Source of the DNA: Lactarius indigo
Lineage: Eukaryota; Basidiomycota; Agaricomycetes; Russulales; Russulaceae
NCBI GenBank assembly: GCA_025766275.1
Contig: JAFKAC010000016.1
Coordinates: 186,001 to 250,000 of the forward strand
DNA length: 64,000 nt
Reading direction: 5' to 3'
Part shown: positions 34,663 through 46,036 of the stretch, piece after piece
Position numbering within the stretch: the stretch's first letter is position 1
Layout: every line of letters starts with the position of its first letter
The notes under the pieces: model-generated
Database searches by the model: none
The model's input: the letters and a program-made list of their open reading frames with translations, nothing else
What the model was told of the DNA's origin: nothing
Translations under genes and position numbers: made by a program

Positions 34663-35101
34663 TCACCCCCTTTCTAAGTGTGAGACCCCAGGCTCACCAG
34701 AAGTCCCTTGGCGGCCAATCGCACTGTTCGTCGGCAATCCTCTCCAATGCCGTGGTGCGCTCCAGTCGGTAGATGGAGTCGTGCTTGTCATCTTGTGCGC
34801 ACTCGATCATTGCCCAGAGTTGACTGACGTGGGCTTGAAGTCGGTCGAGTTCATAACTCGCCGTGCGGTAATGCGTGACTTCAGCAGTGAGTGACTCGTC
34901 ATTGATGCGGTTGAGGGCATGGTCGGTGATCTTGTCAGCCGCGAAGATGACGAGATCTTCGTGTGGATACTGGGGGCGGAGAGCGGCAGATATGTGGGGT
35001 TCGGCGTAGAAGGGCTTACCATACATGTGTGGCGAGCCCAGTATGACCCCTAGTATGATGGGGTCTGCCCCTCCAATGATCTGGACGTGTGATGCGTCCC
35101 T

Positions 35102-35729
35102 TGTTGATAAGTGACCCTTGCGCACTTAGCGGCTCGTACGGACCGGACTTGCAGCATGGACTGCTTTAGATTAGATATACAGGACTTGTAGATTAAATAC
35201 TGTTTGATCTGTACAATCTGGACTTACCATTGCGTCATCTATGACATCACTGTACTTCTATGACATCATACATCCGGACTCTGCGTTGTATAAACGCCTT
35301 TGTACTTTCCTTTGTTCTTTACTTAGCATTATCCTTATTATGATGTCAGTATGATATCATCTAGCTCTGGACTCTTCTTGTTCTCCTCTCCCTTGTTCTC
35401 AAAGCGTCCACTCTTTTGTCCCTTTGTAGAACAATAGCACCTTTGTATTCTGTGACTAGCGTTACTTATCTTGTACTACTGTCACCCTCTGTAGGAGTAT
35501 AAGTAGAGTACCATGTACGCTCCTGGTCCACATCAGTTCTCACTGCTTGTGTGCCAGGTAAGCCTCCTTTCCTCCAATGTAACAACATCAGTTCTCACTG
35601 CTTGTGTGCCAGACTCTCTCTGCTTTACTTGCAAGATCCCTGTCTCACCTCTGCTTCCAGCACTCCAGCATATCTCACCACAGTCTACTTTGTCTCTGTG
35701 AGTATGCCCTCTGTGTTTGCTGTTCATCA
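35102..35729. mobile_element. Solo LTR of a third retrotransposon family, TSD TCCCT
   Basis: A 628-bp TGTTGATAAG...GTTCATCA sequence is flanked by TCCCT (35097-35101, 35730-35734) and splits the pol frame of element B. It contains TATAAGTAGAG near 35498 and a two-fold CATCAGTTCTCACTGCTTGT repeat. TG...CA ends and a 5-bp duplication mark it as an LTR left by recombination. No internal region is in the window, so the superfamily (perhaps Ty1/Copia) is not settled. The TATA suggests plus orientation. Confidence 0.85.
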
Positions 35730-36615
35730 TCCCTCTCTACTCCGTCCGGCCCGGTGATGGGGTATCGAATGTGATGGGGTTGTCGGTTCGCCCTGAACCC
35801 CTCAGGCACAATGACGTGCACGGGGTCTTCAGCGGCGGTGAATGGACAGTGTTCGGCGACACCAGGGACTCGCACACATCCTCGATACATGGGGGACCCA
35901 TCGGTGTAGACGAGCCATGGCGTGATGAGGGGATTATCAGCGTCGCGTTTCGTCTGTAGGAAGGGGTGTCTCACCGGGTAGTAATCTGAGTCATCATGGC
36001 CAGCCTCAGCTGCCGCCATCGCTGCCGTCGCTCTCGCATCTCCCTCAGTCGGGCCGCAGCTGAGTCTAACTGTTCCTTCTGCCACTCCGCCGCTACTCTC
36101 CTCCAACCCTCCAACTCGTACTCCAGGAGAGCTTGAATGCTCGTCGTTGCTCAGGAAAATTCCGCGAACGCCGATGAGGTCGTCGCTTGGAGGGATGGCT
36201 GCGATGGGCTCTCGCTCACTGGCTTCGTTGCGGAAAACGTGGACGACGGCATGCTCGTCGTCGGGGTATTGTGTGGGGTCTGGGAATCGGGAGATGACGT
36301 GCGCCCACTCTTGCGCGGTGATGGGGCCCTCTTGTGGTTGAAGAGGCGTCCATGGTGTGATCTGGGTGCTGGGAACTTCAGTGTCAGCGTCGTCTTCCAG
36401 GAGTGCGCGGGCATCGTCAGCGAGGGAGTCAAGGAGTGCTGCTTGGGTGACATGTCGCAGAGGGGAAGTGGGCATGAGAGTGGAGATGGTAGAGCGAAGG
36501 AAGAGGGGATGACTTTCCTTCGTTCCCATCTTGCCTTTTTTAACTGTTTTCCCGTGTGCTCATGCTTCTTGATATAGGCGTAGGGCGTCGGGTGCAAAGA
36601 TGTCCTCCTTGTTAA

Positions 36616-37231
36616 TGTTGATAAGTGACCCTTGCGCACTTAGCGGCTCGTACGGACCGGACTTGCAGCGTGGACTGCTTTAGATTAGATTAATTGGACT
36701 TGTAGATTACTTACATTTGATCTGTACAATCTAGCGCTGATCGTTGCGTCATGTATGACATCATATACTATGACATCATGTAGAACACTCCAGACACTTC
36801 ACTGTACTCAGTCCTTTGTTCTCCTTTAGTTCTTATCTTTATTGTGATGTCATTATGATATCATCTTTGTCTGGACTCTCTTTTGTTCTAGTCACCTTGT
36901 TCCCTTTTCATACACTCCTTTTGTCCTGTATGTAGAACAACGCTCCTTGTATTCTGTGACTCTACGTTACCACTCTTATACTAGTGTCACATCTCTGTAG
37001 AGTATAAGTAGACTGCTTGTACACCCTGGTCCACATCAGTTCTCTCACTGCTGTGTGCCAGGTATGTCTTCTCCTCTGTAATATCATTATCAGTTCTCTC
37101 ACTGCTGTGTGCCAGACTTCCACTTTGCTTCACTCTGCTTGACACTCCTGTGCTGCTTCCAGTCACCCTCTATATCTCACCACAGTCTTCTCAGTCCACT
37201 GTGAGTATAGTTCCTATGTGTCTGTTCATCA
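36616..37231. mobile_element. Solo LTR of the same third family, TSD GTTAA
   Basis: This 616-bp copy starts TGTTGATAAGTGACCC, ends TGTTCATCA and is flanked by GTTAA (36611-36615, 37232-37236). It is clearly homologous to 35102-35729, in the same orientation, but has its own target site inside the chromodomain of element B, so it is a separate insertion. Confidence 0.88.
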
Positions 37232-40200
37232 GTTAACCCACTGATTCTCCGAGTCAGGGTATCCCTTCCATTTGATGAGGTACTGGAGGCGCTTCCCCTT
37301 GCCGAAGTGCCGGGAGTCTAGAATAGCCTCGACTTCATATTCCTCTTCTCCGTCAATCAGCTTGGGTGGTGGTCATGTGAAGTTTTCCCCATGAAACGGG
37401 GTTTGTTTGTACGGCGTGAGTAGATCGATATGGAACACTGGATGAATGCTCCACTGCGTGGGAAGTTCTAATCGATAGTTGTAAGGGGACATCACCTGTG
37501 TCACCCAAAATGGTCCGTGGCGTCGCACCGCCAGCTTCGCTGTGGGCTGATTGGTCCGGAGGTGTTTGCCTTCTAGCCACACGAGGTCTCCTGTTTTGAA
37601 CTTGGGCATATCTTTGTTGCGGACCCACGCTTCCTGAGCTCTTTTCATGAGGCGTTGGGCATCCTCCCTAGCTTCTTTTAGTTGCGCCAGTCGCCTTGTG
37701 ACCTGAGGAAGGGGGGATGGCTTATCAGTCCAGTCCGCTTGTGGGTTGTACCCCATTAAGAGCTGAAACGGTGACTGTTTTGTGTGCTCATGTGGCCAGT
37801 TGTTATGCGCGAATTTGGCGATTGGCAGATAAGTGATCCAGTTATCTTGCCGCTCATTCACCCAGAAGTGTAGATACTGTTCTAGCCATTGATTGGTGCG
37901 CTCGGACTGCCCGTCAGTGCATGGGTGATATGCCGTGGATATGTTCTGTTGGATGCCCAGGATTCGACAGATTTCTCTGGTGAACTTTGACGTGAATCGG
38001 GGGTCCCAATCACTGATACATTTGCGTGGTAATCTGAAGCGTCTGAATATGTGAGTGACGTACAGGGCTGCTGTCTCCTCCGCTGTGATTTCCTCTCGGC
38101 ACGGAATGAAGATAGAGGCCTTGCTGCAATCGTGGTCCGTGACGGTTAGTATACTGTCATATCCTTTCAATGGAGGGAGCTTGGTGATGAAGTCCATGGC
38201 CACGGTCTGGAAGGGTGTGGCTTCTAGCACCAGCGTAATAGGGTATAGCGCAGCCCGTATAGGCCTCGTGTTTACTTTGTTCCGTTGGCACTCCGCGCAG
38301 CCTTGCACGTACTCGTACACATCCCTTCGCAACCATGGCCACCAGTACTTTCGCTCCAGGATTCATTGTGTCCTCGCAATACCAGGATGACCGTGTATTG
38401 GTAGATCGTGGTGGTTGTGTATCAGTACGCGGTACGTTGATGCAGGTCTGGTTACCACAAACCTGCCGTCTTTGTACCACTCCCCCTCTATCTTTTTAAG
38501 GCGATGGGGGTCTACCCACGTTTTGATCACTTCGTTGTCTTGTTGATGGCGCGGTTGCAGCAAGTTTGGGTTCGCAACAAAGGTGCGTGCAATGTTGAGA
38601 GTCCTCACAAAGACTTCGGGGGGTAGGACGACAACTTCGCTGTTGTCACTCATTCCCTGGTCATAGTCTGGGCGCCTCGACAGTGCATCTGCTCTACCAT
38701 TGTTCTTTCCCTTGATGTGGTGAATTTTGAAGTCGTATTCAGAAAGCTCGAGCACCTCCCTTGCGACTCATCTGCTAATTTTCTGTGGTGACTTCCAGTA
38801 TTGCAGGTTGAGGTGGTCCGAGTAGATTTTGATCTTGTGTGGGGCTCCCGCGAGCAGCGGTCTCCAATTTTGCAGGGCCTTGACTATTGTGAGCAATTCC
38901 AAGTCGTAAATGTCGTAGTTTCGCTCCGCTTCTGAGAGCGTGGCCGAATAATAGCCTATGGGGTGTCGTTTTCTGTCAGATTTTCGTTGTAGCAGTATGG
39001 CTCCCACCGCGTATCTGGAGGCATCAACCTCTAGTTCAAATGGATCTTGGAGGACCGGATGTGCCAGCACCGGCTCTTCGGTCACGAGGCGCTTGAGGGT
39101 GTTAAACACCTTGTCTTCTTCCTCAGTCCATCGCCATTCTTCGTCTTTTCGCATCAGTTTGGTAAGTGGTTTGGCATGAGTCGCAAAGCCGCGGATAAAA
39201 AGTCTGTAAAAGTTGCAGAAACCAAGGAACGATCGGACGTCTTTGACTTTTGTTGGCGTTGGCCAGTCTTTGATGCCTTGAACTTTTACAGGGTCCATTC
39301 GGGTCACCCCCATTTCAAGGATTACCCCCAGGTAATCCATCTGCGGCTGGTGGAACAGGCACTTCTCAAGTTTGAAGTAGAGGTTGTGCTCCTTTGTGAT
39401 GCACAGGATGTCACGCACGGCTGCTATCGTAGTTCCAAGGCGTTCATGCTTGGCGATTGTGTCACGATAGATATGGTTCATCATCGCCTGGAAGGTAGCT
39501 GGGGAGTTGGTAAGGCCAAAGAACATGACTGTGGGCTCAAAAAGGCCGAATTTGGTCTTGAATGCTGCTTTCTCCTGGTCTCCGTCGCAAATGCAGATGT
39601 TGTTATAGCCCCAGCGAATGTCGAGTTTCGTGTAGATGTGTGCGTTACTGAGGTCAAGAATGAGGTCCTGGATGAGTGGTAATGGGTATTGATTGCGAAT
39701 GGTGTGCGAGTTGATAACCCGATAGTCCTGTACCGGGTGTAGTTTTCCGTCCTTCTTTTTGATAAAGAAGAAAGAGGAGGCGTACGGGGAAATGGAGGGG
39801 CGTAGATACCCTTGTTTTAGCTTCTTGTTGAGGAATTCCTTTAATTCGCCTTCCTCCTTTTGCGTCATGGGGTATATTTTGCAGTCAATTGACGTCGGTG
39901 CCGATGGTTTAAAGTCAATCGCGTGGTCCCAGGGCCGTGCTGGGGGGAAGCAGTGCGAGGCTTGCTCATCAAACAGCATGCTGAATTCTGCATATACCAG
40001 CGGCAGCACGGCTGCCATTTGCTGTTGCTTTGCTGATATGGCCAACTCCGTCGAGGTGGTGGCCTGTGCAAAGGTTTCCTCTTCCAGTTCTTGAATGATT
40101 GTTTCTTTTTCTGCCGTGATTAGGGCCCAGATAGTGGGCGTTGTGAGTAGTTCTTCGGTGGTTGCCAGTACCACCGGCTGCATGTTGGGATGCATGGTTG

Positions 40201-40596
40201 CAGTTGCCCAGCTGATAGTGGGCTCGAAGGCGCTTAGCCATGGATAGCCTAGCACCATGTCTTCGCTACCGAGGTTGGTGACCAGGAAGGTCATCTTCTT
40301 AATCTGTCCTCGCGTTTTCACTTCTAGGTTAATGTAATGAGTGATCAACCCAGCTTTGTTCTCCGTGTTATCTATATTCCATATCTTGCGGGGCGTTTCT
40401 AGTGGCCATATTGGGATTCCCGCCCAGGTGGCCATGCTTGGTTTGATGAAGTTGTCGGTGGCTCCGGAGTCCACCAGAGCATTTGTTTCAGTCGTTTGGT
40501 AATTTGTTTGGACAGTCACTGGAATTCGTAGGGATTGATAGCGCGTTGTCACAATTACAGAATTACATTGTAGAGCCCTCACCCAGACTGATGGGT

Positions 40597-42643
40597 TCAG
40601 GCATTCTGAAAACCCTCCTTTCCCCACAGATCTTGGAGTATGAGGTCTTTCACCTTGTCCGTGCTGTTGGCCACCTGCGTCAGCCACTCCTTTGCTTGTT
40701 CTCCTGCCGTTTTTGCCGTGTTGATTTGTGGTGCGGGTGTCGCGCTGGGCGCTGGTGTTGCATATCCCAGCAGCGACGGCTCGTACTGAGACGTAGGGCC
40801 TGGGGATCCTGGCCACTGCAGCGGCCAGGTGGTTTCGGTCATTCTGCTGCTGGAAGGGGGGTTAGGCCACTGCCTCGGATTCCTTGGATATGGGCAATTT
40901 CGTGAGAGGTGCCCCGGTGTGTTACAGTTATAGCATAGGACATTCCTTAAGTCCTGTTGGGATCCTCCCCTTCCTCGTCCTCTTGCCCCCGGCCCCTACT
41001 CTTGGTGGGAAGGGGGGCGCAGACCAGTCACGATGGGGTAGTTTATTGAAGTTGATGTCTTCTGATCCTGCGAGCCGCACCTTGGCACGATCTGCCGAGG
41101 TATCCATGGCCCAGGGATTTGTCTGTGGCAGGTTCTGTGGGAGTGCCCATCCTGCATTGCCGCTGTGTTTCTTTGGTGGTGAGGGGGTGTTCTTGTATTT
41201 GTTAAGCCTTGCTTTGAGGTGTATGTAGTTCTTCTGCCTTTTGAGAACAGCTCTTTTCCAGTCGTCGAACGTGACAGGGTTGTCGAACTGGAATGTGTTC
41301 TTGAACAGCTCCTTGGGTAACCCCGATGTGAAGAGGTCGATAGTTTGTGGTTCGTTGAGGTGGTAATGAGCCTTCCGTGCTAGCTGTTTGAAATCGTTGA
41401 CGTACTTGTCAACATCCTCTCCCACCATTTTGAAGCCTTTTCTCAGTATGGCTTGCGCTTGCTCCCGCTCCAACGTATTCTCAAATCATTGGCTGAAGCC
41501 GTCTGCCACAGCTTCCCATAATCCTCTTGTGTAGGGACTGATCCCTCGTTGTATTTGTCGATTGAGCCAGTTCAGGAAGGACAGGACCCATTCGCTGACC
41601 GCTCCTCCCTTGATGTAGGACAAAAATAGGAGACATCTCCTATAGTCGTTTCGCATGATGGGGGCGTCTAGGTTCATGCCCCAGTAGACGTGCCACTGTG
41701 TTAGGAACTGGTCTACTTTGAGCCTGTCACCATCGAAAACGGAAGGGGGCTCGCCGGTTAATTTCTCCTGGTGATGTCCTCCTCCTCCTGTGCCATCTCC
41801 ACCCCCACCTCCTCCGCCGCCGGGCGGTCCAGCAGGCGGTCCTCTCGGTGGTTCGGTCCTTCGTAAGTCGAATGGGACACCCCCTCCTGGTGGTGGCGGC
41901 GGATCTCTGCCGGGTCCTCCTACGCCTGGAGGGAGCTCTAGTGTTACGTCGTCACGACGTTAGCCCGACTTGAGCACGAAGCAGCGGTAACAACTTAGCG
42001 ATGTAGCGGTCTAGTCAACTTGAAGACGCGAAGGTCCAAGTCCTTGCCTTGGTGAATACACGAAGGTACACTGGCAAGCTTGTATGTTTGGTTGTGAACG
42101 AGTCGGCAGCCCTTTTGAGAGGCAAAGGTGAAGAAAAGGAAACAAGTGACGATTCAAGAAGACCAAGATGGCATATCTTGGTCTTCACGATACACTATAA
42201 ATACAAGTCAAGCAGGCTTAGAAGCGCTGCTATGAGTCACAGTAAGTAGGCGTCCAACGTATTGTGTAAGTAGCTCGATCCTAGTACCACTACTACCAGT
42301 ATTAGTGGCGTTGGTCATCAGTCAGCAATCGTACCGTATCTCCTATCGCACCACCGTATCACCGTAGTAAAGTCCGCAACTAATCTACCTTACCGCCGTA
42401 GTTGCAACCGGTACAGTAAGGGTCCGAGTCCGAGTTGAAACGTAACATCTAGTGCAGGTCGTCGTTCAGATGGAGGGTCTCCTCTATCGGATCCTATGGC
42501 TCGAAAGATGGCGGCGTCATCTGCGGTCATCCGTACCCCTGTTTCTGGGTTGATGGGCATGAGGATGTCTCTTGCCTCAGCCCGTATTGCACGTGCTTCT
42601 TCGATTGCGACTTCTTCCATTGCTTGCGTCAGTGTTGCCATAA
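40597..42643 (-). pseudogene. gag: Element B gag, split by a solo LTR and truncated by element C
   Basis: On the minus strand the ATG block (MATLTQAMEEVAIEE) starts at 42641. The frame runs to the solo LTR at 42447, resumes at 41941 with the Pro/Gly-rich linker, and continues through the capsid-like domain (MNLDAPIMRNDYRRC, EDVDKYVNDFKQLARKAHY) to the zinc-knuckle region and the stop at 40597. TGA interrupts it near 41487 (CGA in other copies). Everything upstream of the first ATG has been separated by element C. Confidence 0.88.
41942..42447 (-). mobile_element. Family-1 solo LTR inside element B gag, TSD TCTAG
   Basis: A 506-bp LTR (minus strand TGTTACGTTTCAACTC...GACGTAACA) is flanked by TCTAG at 41937-41941 and 42448-42452. 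Removing it and one TCTAG copy restores the gag frame. It carries the family hairpin and a TATAAAT box. The internal part was lost by LTR-LTR recombination. Confidence 0.92.
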
Positions 42644-43157
42644 TGTAACGATTCGGACTGTTATCAGGCGATGTAAGTACAATCCTTACTGTACCGGTTG
42701 CAACTACGGCGGTAAGGTAGATTAGTTGTGGGCTTACGATAGGCGATACGAGTACGATAGGAGATTGCACGCAGATTGCTGACTGAGGACTACACCATTA
42801 ATACTAGTAGTAGTAGTATTAGGGTTTGAGCTACTTACGCGACATGTTGGACGCTACATTACTGTGACTCATAGCAGCGCTTGAAAGCCTGCTCGACTTG
42901 TATTTAATCTGTCTTGTGAAGACCAAGATACGCCATCTTGGTCTTCTTGAATTGTCACTTGTTTTCTGTTCTATTCTATTCGACTCTACTTGTATTACCT
43001 TTCGACTTCATCGCCAAGCAACGACCTTAGGTGTGCCTCCACGCATTCACCAGAGTTTACGACTTGGACCTCCGCGTCTTCAAGCAAGAGAGATTATCGC
43101 TAAGTTGTTACCGCCTCTATCGAGCTCAAGTCGAGCTAACGTCGTGACGACGTTACA
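42644..43157 (+). repeat. Element C 5' LTR
   Basis: Runs TGTAACGATTCGGACTG to GACGACGTTACA (514 bp), with TATTTAA at about 42901 and the family hairpin. The primer-binding site AAGACCAAGAT follows 2 nt later. Confidence 0.93.
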
Positions 43158-43176
43158 TTAAGACCAAGATACCATC

Positions 43177-43939
43177 GTGGCCGTAACAACAAGAGACCAG
43201 TGGACGAGCTTCCGTCCTTACTCGCTCCCAAGAAGAGGAGAATGCAACGTCCCCACGCGCTTTTTGCAAGCTGCTAGTTGGAGGGAAAGACAAGAAGAAA
43301 CTGGATACTTTGTAGAGTTCAACGGACCTAGCAGGTTCCGCCCAGTTGAGTTCAACTTTGACCACTTGTGTTGGGTGGAGGTTACATGGAACCCCATAGA
43401 CTCCCAGTGGGACGCAATATGACCAGCTGGACCTAGATACCACTGTGATATCAACGCACGAGAACTCAATAGCCGATCAGACTGGGGTCCTATTGACGGG
43501 CAAGTACGAGAACACTCAACCAGAGAAGTAGTGTCAGAAGAAGAAGAAGAACACAGCCAGGAAGAAAGTGAAGGACGAGAACCAAACCAGACAGAAACCA
43601 GCGGAGGGGCAATACAAGATCTCCTCATTGAACGAGCTGAGTCCGCACACATCACAGAACCAGAACCGATTCACATTCGATCGCCAGCTATCATGGCTAC
43701 GTTGACACAAGCAATGGAAGAAGTCGCGTTAGAAGAAGCACGCGCAGTGCGAGAAGAAGCAAGAGATATCCTCATGCCCATCAATCCAGAAACCGGCGTG
43801 CGAATGACTGCCGATGACGCCGCCATTTTTCGAGCCATAGGATCCGATCAAGGAGACCCTCCGTCGGAACGACGACTCGCTGTGGAACCCCCCCCAGGCG
43901 TAGGAGGACCAAGCGGAGATCCGCCGCCGCCACCAGACG
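43177..43939 (+). pseudogene. gag: Element C gag, N-terminal part
   Basis: It begins at the GTG (context ACCATCGTGG) with AVTTRDQWTSF, and contains the GYFVEFNG and PVEFNFDHLCW block. TGA at 43420-43422 replaces the CGA of ...VIRPAG. It continues in frame to the Pro-rich linker, where element D is inserted. Confidence 0.9.
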
Positions 43940-44506
43940 TGTAACGCCACTACAGGGGCGTTGAGTACGACCTGTACTAAGTCAGTCAATCGCTCGGTAG
44001 TCAAAGCTCGAAGGCTCGACTTCAGTAGAAATGGTGCACAAGAGTCACAAGGACGTGCGTCACTTGGACTGTAGAGGGAAGCTAAGACTCGAAGGCCTAG
44101 CGAAGACGAAGGTCAGAAACAGGGAGACTTCGCGGAGACGAGTGTAGTATTACACAAGAAGTCTAGTCTACCGTACAAGCTAGGCATGACTAGGGTTAAA
44201 TAGAAATCGTACTGTATGGCCATCACAAACAGATGGCGCCATCGCCAAACCGAGGAAGAAAGGAGTGAACATAAAGGGAACAAGGTAGGGATATATCGAG
44301 AATAAAGGAGAATCACGCGGGGTTGCGCGTGAGAGGGGACAAGTCGGAAACTGGCACATGTCAAGCTTTATCAAAGGAGAACGTCGATAAGCAAGGCGCG
44401 TGATAGGAACCAGGTAATCGTAAAGTCCGCGTAATTGTACAGGGCTCATATAGTGCGGGAAGGAAATAATGGTAAGGAATGAAGCGAGTCCAAGAAAATC
44501 GTAACA
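43940..44506 (-). repeat. Element D 3' LTR
   Basis: Same length as the partner LTR (567 bp). The four differences are CG/TG or CG/CA (near 44115, 44317, 44398 and 44434). The upstream purine-rich tract on the minus strand is AGACGGGGGGTAA, next to ORF3. Confidence 0.93.
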
Positions 44507-44540
44507 TTACCCCCCGTCTTGGTCTGAAGACGCCTCGACT

Positions 44541-45989
44541 TCAGGACTCTGGGTCTATGAGGTCGTAAATGTCAGCATCGAGGTCATTCTCCGGCCACGG
44601 AGAGATGTCGAGTCGACAGTAATGCGTTTTGAGGAAAAGGAAGGGTCCGCGTTTGCCACACTTGCGACACATTTCGTATTGTGGGCACCGAATTTCGTCA
44701 TGATTGGCATCAGTGCGGAAGCACCGCCCACACCACCTCCCTTGGGTGTGGGCCGCGATTGTTGGTGGTTCAGGGATGGTGAAGGAGGTGGTGGCTTCCG
44801 TAGCTACTGCTTGCCGTATGCGTTCGTCTGCCTGATGGGTCGTGATCACTTCTTCGACCATGCCTGCACGGCGGAATATACATCGGTGGGACTGATGTTC
44901 CTGGCTTTGGCAATGTCGACAGGCAGGTCGTGGTCTGGTGGGACAGTCGCGTACAATGTGGTGGGGGCTGTTGCAGTGGTAGCAGCGTCGGCGGTGGGGC
45001 TTGTCGGCGAGGCGGGGGAACTCTAGTGGTCCTCCGCGTCGTGGGGAGAATGGGATGGCGTAACGGGAGTGGCGAAGTGGGGCTGGTAGGGCCGTCATGC
45101 ACGCATATTCGTTGCTGATGGTAGTCAGCGCCCCTGCGTACTGAAGGCGCCTCTTGGTGCTGGCTAGCATCAGGTCGACGGTGAGCCGTTCCGCTCGTAA
45201 TTTGCGTGTGTCCTCTTCCAGCTTCTCATACTTCTCGTCGAGTTCTTTGAGCGCCAAGAGTCCCGTTCTTAGCCTAGTAATCTCGGCCGTGAGACGAGGC
45301 GAGTTAAGCTCTATGAGTGTTTCGTCTAGAGCGCAGGCGCGAATATCGTGAGGGTCAAAGAATTGGAGTTGCTCCGCTGTGAAAGGTGGTGCCGAGACGT
45401 TCGGCCTGAGTGACGAGAGGTAGACCTCCTCTCCGTAGTGGGGTTGTCCCGTGCCCATTGTCCCCACTACCTCGGTGAACCCCTTGCGATAGTAGATATA
45501 CTTCGCTGGGTTAGATCCACCGTCTGGTAGTGGGATCTGTAATGGGTAGTACTTGGGGGTACCAGGAGTATTTGGGAAGAATGGGGCACCGGGGTCGTCT
45601 GTGTCGTTAGGAGGGGAGTCGGGTCGGTTGTAGTCGATGGGGGTATGGACGCGAACTGGGGTAAACGGTTCTAGAGGTGGGGGTGGTGTGGATGATGGAG
45701 AGGATGGTGGTGATTGAGGTTGTGGTTCAGGTGGAGGGGTCGACTGTTGTCGAGGGGGCGGTGTTGGAGAGTATTGCCCTTCCTCCGGTGTTGACGGGGT
45801 AAGTTCCCTGGGTTCTCGTTCGATAAGAATAGGGGTGGTGATGGCAACATGTTGGGGGGACGGTGGTGGTGACAGACGGGGGATATCGGTGAGATTGATG
45901 GTGACAATCCCTCGTTCGAGGGCGGCTTCAAGTTGGGGATTGCTGAGGATGTTGACGAGGGTGGTGTCGGATACTGGGGTGTCGGTCAT
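44541..45989 (-). CDS. Element D ORF3: proline-rich protein with coiled coil and four zinc knuckles
   Basis: An intact 482-residue frame downstream of pol, before the 3' LTR. Residues 40-130 are Pro/Ser-rich. Residues 185-250 share a motif with the C-terminal Pol extension of family 1 (YG..VY, SA, LTAE.T..R...L). Residues 235-280 look like a coiled coil. Four zinc-finger motifs follow: C336-C339-H344-C349, C357-C360-H365-C370, C420-C423-H430-C435, and C441-C444 with H456 and C458. Typical Ty3/Gypsy elements have only gag and pol, so this is an accessory gene, plausibly a nucleic-acid-binding chaperone or targeting factor. It has no stop codons although the neighbouring pol and gag do. The function is unknown. 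Confidence 0.85.
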   Translation of the reverse strand: MTDTPVSDTTLVNILSNPQLEAALERGIVTINLTDIPRLSPPPSPQHVAITTPILIEREPRELTPSTPEEGQYSPTPPPRQQSTPPPEPQPQSPPSSPSSTPPPPLEPFTPVRVHTPIDYNRPDSPPNDTDDPGAPFFPNTPGTPKYYPLQIPLPDGGSNPAKYIYYRKGFTEVVGTMGTGQPHYGEEVYLSSLRPNVSAPPFTAEQLQFFDPHDIRACALDETLIELNSPRLTAEITRLRTGLLALKELDEKYEKLEEDTRKLRAERLTVDLMLASTKRRLQYAGALTTISNEYACMTALPAPLRHSRYAIPFSPRRGGPLEFPRLADKPHRRRCYHCNSPHHIVRDCPTRPRPACRHCQSQEHQSHRCIFRRAGMVEEVITTHQADERIRQAVATEATTSFTIPEPPTIAAHTQGRWCGRCFRTDANHDEIRCPQYEMCRKCGKRGPFLFLKTHYCRLDISPWPENDLDADIYDLIDPES

Positions 45990-46025
45990 CTTTGGGTTAA
46001 GGAGTGTGGAGGTGTGAAAGGGGGG

Positions 46026-46036
46026 TTTTTATATCG
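46026..46036 (-). promoter_or_regulatory. TATA-like sequence upstream of ORF3
   Basis: GATATAAAAAC overlaps the pol stop on the minus strand and lies about 40 nt upstream of the ORF3 ATG, with a pyrimidine-rich stretch between, as in fungal promoters. It may drive a separate ORF3 transcript. This is inference from sequence only. Confidence 0.4.

Larger units (their letters stand above)
34694..40616 (-). pseudogene. pol: Element B pol with extra C-terminal domain, broken
   Basis: On the minus strand from the GGGTTTT site (40616-40610): protease VDSGATDNF, RT, RNase H VDASRYAVGAILLQ, integrase finger and DDE core, a chromodomain cut by the solo LTR at 36616-37231, then the extension cut by the solo LTR at 35102-35729, ending ERIADEQ...PPRDFW. 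The RT YMDD region is missing: the sequence runs from LGTTI directly to AAVRDIL, a deletion of about 18 codons compared with the other copies. TGA codons replace CGA near 38765, 38366 and 37375. It cannot encode active reverse transcriptase. The overlapping 717-nt frame is at 36453-35737 with a TGA inside. Confidence 0.9.
34134..42643 (-). mobile_element. Element B: family-1 chromovirus, disrupted by later insertions; continues beyond the window
   Basis: Reading leftwards, the element runs from its gag at 42643 through pol to a 3' LTR at 34662-34134. Its 5' LTR and gag N-terminus were separated by the insertion of element C at 42644 and should lie right of the window. It also contains two solo LTRs of another family (35102-35729, 36616-37231) and one family-1 solo LTR (41942-42447). 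Scattered CGA-to-TGA stops and an internal deletion in RT show it is dead. Confidence 0.92.

Noticed and set aside
44113..44449. Minus-strand frames in the LTRs of element D (also near 51232-51660)
   Set aside because: They repeat exactly with the LTR and have no resemblance to a protein family.
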